Position numbers and translations under genes: made by a program
The notes under the pieces: generated by a model
Seen by the model: the letters and a program-made list of their open reading frames with translations, nothing else
The model's database searches: none
Told to the model about the DNA's origin: nothing
In this document: positions 33,235-38,331 of the stretch, one piece after another
Position numbering within the stretch: position 1 is the stretch's first letter
Layout: every line of letters begins with the position of its first letter
From: an uncultured Caulobacteraceae bacterium
GTDB taxonomy: Bacteria; Pseudomonadota; Alphaproteobacteria; Caulobacterales; Caulobacteraceae
NCBI GenBank assembly: GCA_903923135.1
Contig: CAIXWN010000113.1
Span: 1-38,331, forward strand
Direction: 5' to 3'
DNA length: 38,331 nucleotides

Positions 33235-33464
33235 CAACCGCCTCCGATAAAATGCACAATCTCGACCCGGTCGCCGTCCGCGACAGGGGTCAAGGCATAG
33301 GACGACCGCGGAACAATGGCCAGGTTGAGCTCCACGGCCACCTTGCGGCTGTCGAGACCCAGCAGGGCCACTAGTTCGGCCACATCGCGCACGGAATCGA
33401 AGGCGTGGATCTCGCCGTTCACCGTCAACCGCACCGCGCCGCGCTCCTTGCTTTCCAGGGTCAT
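33234..33464 (-). CDS. thiS: Sulfur-carrier protein ThiS
   Basis: A 76-residue ubiquitin-fold carrier whose C-terminal glycine receives a thiocarboxylate for thiazole synthesis. The sequence [25 protein letters not shown] and [36 protein letters not shown] fits the family, ending in three glycines. The ATG at 33464 is preferred over an upstream GTG (33491), since it gives the normal short N-terminus. Its stop overlaps the thiG start. I looked for a TPP riboswitch upstream (33465-33660) and found none, so regulation by that means is not evident. Confidence 0.92.
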   Translation of the reverse strand: MTLESKERGAVRLTVNGEIHAFDSVRDVAELVALLGLDSRKVAVELNLAIVPRSSYALTPVADGDRVEIVHFIGGG

Positions 33465-33507
33465 GAGCCCCGCTTGTGACCCCGCCCGCACAACGATACA
33501 AGGCGCT

Positions 33508-33549
33508 CAGAGCGTGATGGCTTCGCAAATGGGCCGGAATCACGCTCTG
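33508..33549. repeat. 11-bp perfect inverted repeat
   Basis: CAGAGCGTGAT (33508-33518) pairs with ATCACGCTCTG (33539-33549) around a 20-nt loop. It lies 43 bp upstream of the thiS ATG. First of three consecutive palindromes in the thiS/aroQ spacer. Confidence 0.8.
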
Positions 33550-33611
33550 CATCTTTGCTTCTGGAGCCGGATCAAGCCCGGGGCGACCTCGTCCCGAACC
33601 ATCCCGACCCA

Positions 33612-33661
33612 GGGCTCCGATGCAAACGCAAGGCTCACTTTCGTTTGTTGAATCGGAGCCC
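33612..33661. repeat. Compound inverted repeat (10 bp plus 6 bp)
   Basis: The outer arms GGGCTCCGAT/ATCGGAGCCC (33612-33621, 33652-33661) and inner arms CAAACG/CGTTTG (33623-33628, 33642-33647) form one long hairpin with a small internal loop. Second palindrome in the spacer. Confidence 0.8.
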
Positions 33662-33677
33662 TAAATGTTTGAATCTG
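33658..33677. repeat. Shared repeat core, copy B
   Basis: Reads GCCCTAAATGTTTGAATCTG, nearly the same as 30167-30186. It overlaps the right arm of the preceding palindrome. Confidence 0.6.
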
Positions 33678-33678
33678 A

Positions 33679-33723
33679 TGCCACGACCGGATCGAAGGCA
33701 GCGATTTCGATCGGATCATGGCA
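33679..33723. repeat. Imperfect palindrome before aroQ
   Basis: The arms TGCCA/TGGCA (33679-33683, 33719-33723) enclose GATCGAA/TTCGATC (33690-33696, 33706-33712). Third palindrome; it ends 22 bp before the aroQ start codon and so lies in the aroQ leader or promoter. Confidence 0.6.
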
Positions 33724-33744
33724 CTGGCGGGACGACGGAGCGGA

Positions 33745-34188
33745 ATGTCGAAACCGATCTTTGTGCTCAACGGCCCCAACCTCAATCTCCTGGGTGTCCG
33801 CGAGCCGCACATCTACGGTCACGAGACCCTGGAGGATGTTCGCGTTCGCTGCGAGTCGCGCGCGCGCGCGCTGGGACACGACATCGTGTTCCGCCAGAGC
33901 AACCACGAGGGCGACCTGATCGACTGGGTTCAGGCGGCGCGGACCGAGGCCTGCGGCCTGGTTCTCAACCCCGCCGGCTACGGTCACACCTCCATCGCCC
34001 TGCTCGACGCGCTCAAGAGCCTCGATATTCCCATCGTCGAGTGTCATCTGTCCAACCCGGCGGCGCGGGAATCCTTTCGCCATCACACCTACGTCTCGCT
34101 CGTCGCCACCGGCGTCGTCTGCGGCTTCGGCCCGGCGGGCTATGAACTGGCGATCGAGGCCGTCTGCGGCCTAGCCGCCAAACCCTGA
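33745..34188 (+). CDS. aroQ: Type II 3-dehydroquinate dehydratase
   Basis: Third step of the shikimate pathway. A 147-residue dodecameric flavodoxin-like enzyme. The signature is [19 protein letters not shown] at residues 7-25, with the catalytic Arg19 and Tyr24. [16 protein letters not shown] follows, and the catalytic His is H101 in VECHLSNP. The ATG at 33745 has GGAG 4 nt before it; the upstream frame from 33718 is not part of the protein. It is the first of a rightward set aroQ-accB-accC-aat. Coupling of aroQ with the biotin carboxylase genes is common in proteobacteria. Confidence 0.97.
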   Translation: MSKPIFVLNGPNLNLLGVREPHIYGHETLEDVRVRCESRARALGHDIVFRQSNHEGDLIDWVQAARTEACGLVLNPAGYGHTSIALLDALKSLDIPIVECHLSNPAARESFRHHTYVSLVATGVVCGFGPAGYELAIEAVCGLAAKP

Positions 34189-34230
34189 CCGGACACGAGA
34201 TCCGGCCGTCAAGAACAAGGCTCCCGCCCG

Positions 34231-34713
34231 ATGAGACAACCCAAGTCCGCCTCCCGGCCGACCCCTGACGAATCGCTGGACGCGCGCCTGGTGCGCGAAC
34301 TGGCCACGGTGCTCAACGAGACCGGCCTCACCGAGATCGAGGTCGAGCGCGGCGACCTGAAGATCCGCGTCGCCCGGACGCAGGCCGTCAGCCACACGGT
34401 GATGGCCCCTGCGCCGTCGCCGCACGCCCCGGCCGCCGCGCCGGAGGCCGCCCCCGACATAGCCCCGGCCAAGGCCGCCGGAAACGCCGTCAAGTCGCCC
34501 ATGGTGGGCACCGTCTATCTGCAGCCCCAGCCCGGCGCCCCGCCGTTCGTCAAGGTCGGCGACCGCGTCAACCAGGGCCAGACCCTGCTGCTGGTCGAGG
34601 CCATGAAGACAATGAACCCCATCGGCGCGCCGGCAAATGGCGTGGTGCTCGAGATCCTGGTGGCCGACGGCCAGCCCGTCGAGTACGGCGAACCGCTCGC
34701 GGTCATCGGCTAG
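34231..34713 (+). CDS. accB: Biotin carboxyl carrier protein of acetyl-CoA carboxylase
   Basis: Carries the biotin of acetyl-CoA carboxylase, committing acetyl-CoA to fatty-acid synthesis. It is 160 residues. An N-terminal helix region ([28 protein letters not shown]) precedes an Ala/Pro-rich flexible linker (about 55-87) and the barrel domain beginning at KSPMVGTVY. Biotinylated Lys126 is in VEAMKTMN. It is 42 nt after aroQ and 4 nt before accC, so one operon. Confidence 0.97.
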   Translation: MRQPKSASRPTPDESLDARLVRELATVLNETGLTEIEVERGDLKIRVARTQAVSHTVMAPAPSPHAPAAAPEAAPDIAPAKAAGNAVKSPMVGTVYLQPQPGAPPFVKVGDRVNQGQTLLLVEAMKTMNPIGAPANGVVLEILVADGQPVEYGEPLAVIG

Positions 34714-34717
34714 ACCC

Positions 34718-36061
34718 ATGTTCGACAAGATTCTCATCGCCAACCGCGGCGAGATCGCCCTGCGGATCCACCGCGCCTGCCAGGAAATGGGCATCCTGAC
34801 GGTGGCGGTGCACTCGGAGGCCGACGCCAGCGCCATGCACGTGCGTCTGGCCGATGAGAGCGTCTGTATCGGCCCCGCGCCAGCCGCCAAGAGCTATCTC
34901 AACATTCCGGCCATCGTCTCGGCCTGCGAGATCACCGGCGCCCAGGCCATTCACCCGGGCTATGGCTTCCTGTCCGAGAACGCCCGCTTCGCCGAGATCC
35001 TCGCCGCCCACGGCTACACCTTCATCGGCCCCCGCCCCGAGCACATCCGGGTCATGGGCGACAAGATCGCCGCCAAGCGCGCTGTTCAGGCCGCCGGAAT
35101 CCCGGTGGTGCCGGGTTCCGAGGGCGCCCTCAACAACGAGGCGGAGGCCCTGGCCGCGGCCGAGGCGATCGGCTTTCCGGTATTGATCAAGGCGGCGGCC
35201 GGCGGCGGCGGACGCGGCATGAAGGTGGCCAACAACGCCGAGGAGGTGGCCGAGGCCTACGCCACTGCCCGCGGCGAGGCGAAGGCCGCCTTTGGCGACG
35301 ACGCGGTCTACATGGAGCGCTACCTCGCCCGGCCACGCCACATCGAACTGCAGGTGGTCGCCGACAGCTTCGGCGCCGTCTGCCACCTGGGGGAACGCGA
35401 CTGCTCCCTGCAGCGGCGCCACCAGAAGATGATGGAGGAGGCTCCCTCCCCCGCCATCGACCCCGAGGCCCGGGCCAGGATCGGCAAGGTCGTGGTCGAT
35501 GCGGTCAAGGCGATCGGCTATCTGGGGGTCGGCACCATCGAGTTCCTCTACGAGAACGGCGAGTTTTTCTTCATCGAGATGAACACCCGCCTGCAGGTGG
35601 AGCACCCGGTCACCGAGATGATCACCGGCATCGACCTGGTGCGCGAACAGATCCGCATCGCCGCGGGTCTGCCGCTGTCCTTCACCCAGGAGGAGGTCAC
35701 GTTCGGCGGCCATGCCATCGAGTGCCGGATAAACGCCGAGAACCCGCGCACCTTCATGCCGTCGCCCGGTCTGGTGACCGACTTCCACGCCCCGGGCGGC
35801 CTGGGCGTGCGGCTGGATTCCGCCCTCTATGCCGGCTATTCGATCCCGCCCTATTACGACAGCCTGGCTGGCAAGCTGATCGTCCACGGCCGTGACCGAC
35901 CCGAGGCGATCGTGCGCATGAAGCGCGCCCTGGCCGAGATGGTCGTCGGCGGCATCGAGACCACCATCCCCCTGTTCCAGGACCTGCTGCTCGATCCGGA
36001 CATCATCGCCGGCCGTTACGACATCCACTGGCTGGAACGGTGGATCCGGGACCAGGGCTGA
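34718..36061 (+). CDS. accC: Biotin carboxylase subunit of acetyl-CoA carboxylase
   Basis: ATP-dependent carboxylation of the biotin on AccB. It is 447 residues, the normal length, starting [20 protein letters not shown] at the ATG at 34718; the open frame before it is an accB shadow. The ATP-grasp glycine loop is [12 protein letters not shown] (about 160-171), followed by [23 protein letters not shown] and the catalytic [14 protein letters not shown] stretch with the Glu/Asn/Arg of the active site. It starts 4 nt after accB and precedes aat by 25 nt. Confidence 0.98.
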   Translation: MFDKILIANRGEIALRIHRACQEMGILTVAVHSEADASAMHVRLADESVCIGPAPAAKSYLNIPAIVSACEITGAQAIHPGYGFLSENARFAEILAAHGYTFIGPRPEHIRVMGDKIAAKRAVQAAGIPVVPGSEGALNNEAEALAAAEAIGFPVLIKAAAGGGGRGMKVANNAEEVAEAYATARGEAKAAFGDDAVYMERYLARPRHIELQVVADSFGAVCHLGERDCSLQRRHQKMMEEAPSPAIDPEARARIGKVVVDAVKAIGYLGVGTIEFLYENGEFFFIEMNTRLQVEHPVTEMITGIDLVREQIRIAAGLPLSFTQEEVTFGGHAIECRINAENPRTFMPSPGLVTDFHAPGGLGVRLDSALYAGYSIPPYYDSLAGKLIVHGRDRPEAIVRMKRALAEMVVGGIETTIPLFQDLLLDPDIIAGRYDIHWLERWIRDQG

Positions 36062-36086
36062 CCGGGCCTGACGGAAAGGCGAGGCC

Positions 36087-36737
36087 GTGGCCGGGTTCGA
36101 CGCCGATGACCTGATCCAGTGCTATCGTCAGGGCGTCTTCCCCATGGCCGACGCCCGCCATGACGAGAAGGTTTTCCTGGTCGAACCGGCGCGCCGCGGC
36201 GTCATTCCGCTGGAGGGCCTGCACATTTCCCGGCGGCTGGCGCGGACCGTGCGCTCGGATCGTTTCGAGGCCCGCATAGACACCGCCTTCGCCCAGGTGA
36301 TCGCGGCCTGCGCCGCCCCCCGGCCCGGTCGGATGGAGACCTGGATCAACGGCGCTATCGAGACTCTCTGCCTGGAGCTCTTCACCCGCGGCCAGGCCCA
36401 CAGTGTCGAGACCTGGCGGGACGGCCGTCTGGTCGGCGGTCTCTACGGCGTCGCCCTCGGCGGGGCGTTCTTCGGCGAGAGCATGTTCTCCATGGAGCGC
36501 GACGCCAGCAAAGTGGCCCTCGTCCATCTGGTCGCGCGCCTGCGCGCGGGAGGTTTCACCCTGCTGGACGCCCAGTTCATCACCGATCACCTGGAACGCT
36601 TCGGGGCGATCGAGATCAGCAAGGCCGAGTACCGCAAACGGCTGGCCGCCGCCCTGCGTCACCGCGCCGACTTCAACGCCCTGCCCGACTATGTGGCTGG
36701 AGCGGCGGCGCTGCAGGAAACCAGCCAGGCGTCATAG
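36087..36737 (+). CDS. aat: Leucyl/phenylalanyl-tRNA-protein transferase
   Basis: Adds Leu or Phe to N-terminal Lys/Arg of proteins, marking them for ClpAP (N-degron pathway). It is 216 residues from a GTG at 36087, preceded by an AAGGCGAGG ribosome site. Family blocks are [18 protein letters not shown]-like [80 protein letters not shown], and [20 protein letters not shown]. It is the last gene of the aroQ-acc-aat run. Its 3' end overlaps the opposite DUF2155 gene by 49 bp. Confidence 0.97.
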   Translation: MAGFDADDLIQCYRQGVFPMADARHDEKVFLVEPARRGVIPLEGLHISRRLARTVRSDRFEARIDTAFAQVIAACAAPRPGRMETWINGAIETLCLELFTRGQAHSVETWRDGRLVGGLYGVALGGAFFGESMFSMERDASKVALVHLVARLRAGGFTLLDAQFITDHLERFGAIEISKAEYRKRLAAALRHRADFNALPDYVAGAAALQETSQAS

Positions 36738-37315
36738 ACGGGGTGCCGCAGGGCGTTCAGTCCGGGCCCTGTGGCGAACATCCAGCCCTTGAACACCTGC
36801 CGCGGGCCCAGGGCCGCGCCGCTCGACGCCCCGGCGTCGGAGGTGACCGTCAGATAGGCCGAGGGCTCGGGGCGCGCCTCGCCGCCGCCGCGCACGACGC
36901 AGACCTTCACCTCTAACACCAGGCTCTTGTACCGCACCCGCCGGCCGATCGGCGCCTCGAACAGCATCGTCTCGGCGGTGACCTTGTCGAGCACGCGCAG
37001 CACCGCCGAGGCGCCGTGCGCCGGGGTCGGCGGCGCGACTGGACCGGCGGGCGGCGGCGGGCGGCGGTCATCGGCGCCGTCGCCGGCGAGGGCGTTGGCG
37101 GTGGACGCGTCGACCGCGCCTGACGGGGTCCTCGGACGCTCCGCCAGGCTCGCGGGAGCCGCCGCGGGCGGGGAAACCTCGGGAATGGTGATCACCGGCG
37201 GATTGCCGCCGCGGACAGGCTGTTCGGTGACCTGAGCGGGGGCCGGGTTCGCCAGCAGGAAGATCAGGCCCGCCGCCGCGGCGCCGAGCCCCGCGACGCC
37301 TACTCGGGCGTCCAC
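36689..37315 (-). CDS. DUF2155 family exported protein
   Basis: A 208-residue exported protein of the DUF2155 family, known only in alphaproteobacteria. A GTG at 37315 (reading [11 protein letters not shown]) starts a signal peptide ending near APAQ at about residue 28. A proline- and alanine-rich linker follows (about 35-100). The conserved C-terminal domain starts [36 protein letters not shown] and includes [28 protein letters not shown]. The two cysteines are conserved in the family. The function is unknown; in this group it neighbours the NDUFA12-type gene, which it overlaps by 16 bp, so translational coupling is likely. The frame is open much further upstream but that part is a shadow. 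Confidence 0.9.
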   Translation of the reverse strand: MDARVGVAGLGAAAAGLIFLLANPAPAQVTEQPVRGGNPPVITIPEVSPPAAAPASLAERPRTPSGAVDASTANALAGDGADDRRPPPPAGPVAPPTPAHGASAVLRVLDKVTAETMLFEAPIGRRVRYKSLVLEVKVCVVRGGGEARPEPSAYLTVTSDAGASSGAALGPRQVFKGWMFATGPGLNALRHPVYDAWLVSCSAAAPAT

Positions 37316-37695
37316 GGTTCGTAGTCGCCGGCCGCCTCGGCTCGCGTGCCACCCTTGCTGATCGCGCCCTTGGGCCGCCAGGCCCAGATCGTCCCGGTAA
37401 GGTTGGGCTGGTGATCCTTTTCCCAGGTGCGGCGCGTCAGCGGCTCGCGTGTCGGCGGCTCGGCGAAGGTGTGATGCAGCCAGCCGTGCCAGTCGGGCGA
37501 CACCTTGGAGGCGTCGGCGTAGCCCTTGTAGATGACGAAGCGACGGTTGTGGCCGTCGTAGTCGTACTTCCGGTCGATCGTCTCGTAGTATTTGTTGCCG
37601 GTCTCGTCCTCGCCGACGAGGCGGCTGCCGCGAGAGATCTGCAGGCGGGCGCCGATCGTGGCCCCGTTCCACCAGGTGAAAATTGCTTTGAGCAC
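37300..37695 (-). CDS. NADH:ubiquinone oxidoreductase subunit NDUFA12-like (B17.2)
   Basis: A 131-residue supernumerary subunit of respiratory complex I, found in alphaproteobacteria and mitochondria. The start is the GTG at 37695, giving the usual N-terminus LKAIFTWWNGATIGARLQ. The next stretch, VGEDETGNKYYE, is the hallmark of the family, followed by RRFVIYKGYADASKVSPDWHGWLHHT and [28 protein letters not shown] longer upstream frame (to 37848) is not supported. It is not close to the main nuo operon in this window, as is usual for this accessory subunit. Confidence 0.95.
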   Translation of the reverse strand: MLKAIFTWWNGATIGARLQISRGSRLVGEDETGNKYYETIDRKYDYDGHNRRFVIYKGYADASKVSPDWHGWLHHTFAEPPTREPLTRRTWEKDHQPNLTGTIWAWRPKGAISKGGTRAEAAGDYEPWTPE

Positions 37696-37905
37696 GATGT
37701 TCTCGAACCGCAGGCCTTCGCGGCCGCATGGCGCGCGTCTGGGCAGGCTTATAGGCGCCGTCGCGGGGCGCGTCCAGTCAACGAAAACCCGGTCGGCCGA
37801 GGCCGATTCGTCAACATGTTGTGGGTAACCGGCCGCCAGTCCCCACATCTATTGCGCGCACCCCGCAGGCGGCCTAGCCTTCGCCGGCTGACGGAGAGGA
37901 ATTGC

Positions 37906-38331
37906 ATGCGTTTCGCAGGTCCCGCACCCCTGAACGCCTCCGGGCCAGTCGCCGGCAGGCGGAAGATCGAACGCGCCGGCGGCGAGATCGAGGTCCTGGC
38001 CCCTATCGCCTGGACCTCCCCCCGCGTCGAATCCTGGCTGGACTGGGCCGCCGGCCTGCCGGCCGACTATCCCCCCATCGACCTGCCCGCGGCCCTCAGG
38101 CCGGACGCCCCTGTCGATCCGCTGCTCGGCGGCGGACCCGCCCGCCATGCCCGCCGCACCGCCGCCTGGGGCCTGGCCCTGGGAGTGTTCGACGACGCAG
38201 ACGCCGCTGTCGCCTTTGATCGGGCGCTGTTCGCGGCCCTGGGGGACGGCCGCCTCGCACCCGGCGTCGAGCGGCCATCCGGCGCCCGCCTGCACCCCCT
38301 GGCCGACGATCCCTCCGCCCTGCCCGCCGCC
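37906..38331 (+). CDS. 5' end of a protein of unknown function (runs off window)
   Basis: An open frame of 142 codons from the ATG at 37906 to the window edge without a stop. AGAGGA lies 5 nt before the ATG. It begins MRFAGPAPLNASGPVAGRRK and includes the segment IEVLAPIAWTSPRVESWLDWA, followed by PLLGGGPARHARRTAAWGLALGVFDDADAAVAFDRALF. The tone of this N-terminus resembles a caulobacterial protein annotated with a TSCPD (ribonucleotide-reductase-like) domain, but that domain would lie beyond the edge, so this is only a guess. Divergent from the complex I accessory gene. Confidence 0.6.
   Translation, partial: MRFAGPAPLNASGPVAGRRKIERAGGEIEVLAPIAWTSPRVESWLDWAAGLPADYPPIDLPAALRPDAPVDPLLGGGPARHARRTAAWGLALGVFDDADAAVAFDRALFAALGDGRLAPGVERPSGARLHPLADDPSALPAA

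Noticed and set aside
33465-33660. TPP riboswitch upstream of thiS
   Set aside because: Searched on the minus strand for the CUGAGA and ACCUGAUCUGG-type core and did not find them; the region is explained by palindromic repeats.

Overview
The window is GC-rich (about 70%), gene-dense chromosomal DNA from an alphaproteobacterium, most likely the Caulobacterales (Caulobacter, Phenylobacterium or Brevundimonas-like). That placement is inferred from the content: the block aroQ-accB-accC-aat followed by convergent DUF2155 and NDUFA12-type complex I genes, an ELM1-family protein, a KFSTS-type MetRS, a heterotetramer-type acyl-CoA dehydrogenase pair, and proline-rich TonB-like and GIN-domain envelope proteins. 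I see no insertion sequence, prophage, CRISPR array, integrase or rRNA gene. Nearly all the DNA is ordinary core or lineage-specific chromosome.

Left end (1-5425): the start of the str operon runs leftward (rpsL-rpsG-fusA, with fusA cut by the edge). It is preceded by a secreted GIN-domain (DUF2807) protein and a leftward tRNA-Tyr/tRNA-Gly pair. A TrmH/RlmB-type 2'-O-methyltransferase (+) and methionyl-tRNA synthetase (-) converge, and tRNA-Thr(TGT) follows on the + strand. This is a translation neighbourhood.

5454-18554: mixed single genes, often convergent and very tightly packed. They include an ELM1-family protein, a 2OG-Fe(II) oxygenase, a DUF188/YaiI protein, a TylF-type O-methyltransferase, ArfB ribosome rescue hydrolase, a lipoprotein cytochrome c, a class II aldolase, a membrane GGDEF diguanylate cyclase with an inhibitory site, NAD kinase, a Nudix hydrolase, a family III CoA-transferase, a TonB-like protein and several unrecognised exported proteins.

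18555-22815: the most interesting metabolic segment. A cytochrome P450 with an orphan CheB-type methylesterase 5 nt behind it is transcribed away from two adjacent acyl-CoA dehydrogenases. The first carries the catalytic Glu in the helix-G position and the second lacks one, as in the alpha/beta heterotetrameric dehydrogenases of steroid side-chain degradation.

22919-31459: a DUF1328 membrane peptide; an ABC-F ATPase preceded and overlapped by a short upstream reading frame with a better ribosome site than the ABC-F gene itself; a VIT1/CCC1-family transporter; a transglutaminase-like protein; an atypical SDR divergent from an HsaA-like flavoprotein; a DinB-fold protein; a CoA-binding protein; and a small membrane protein. 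The 351-bp gap at 29968-30318 holds perfect palindromes.

31456-38331: a leftward thiS-thiG-nitronate monooxygenase operon. Then a 280-bp spacer with three consecutive palindromes, related in part to the 30.1-kb gap. Then rightward aroQ-accB-accC-aat (shikimate pathway, fatty-acid synthesis, N-degron tagging) converging on DUF2155 and NDUFA12 genes. The 5' end of a further gene runs off the right edge. I did not find a clearly new biological system; the best leads are the P450/split-ACAD cluster, the ABC-F leader frame and the palindromic repeat element.
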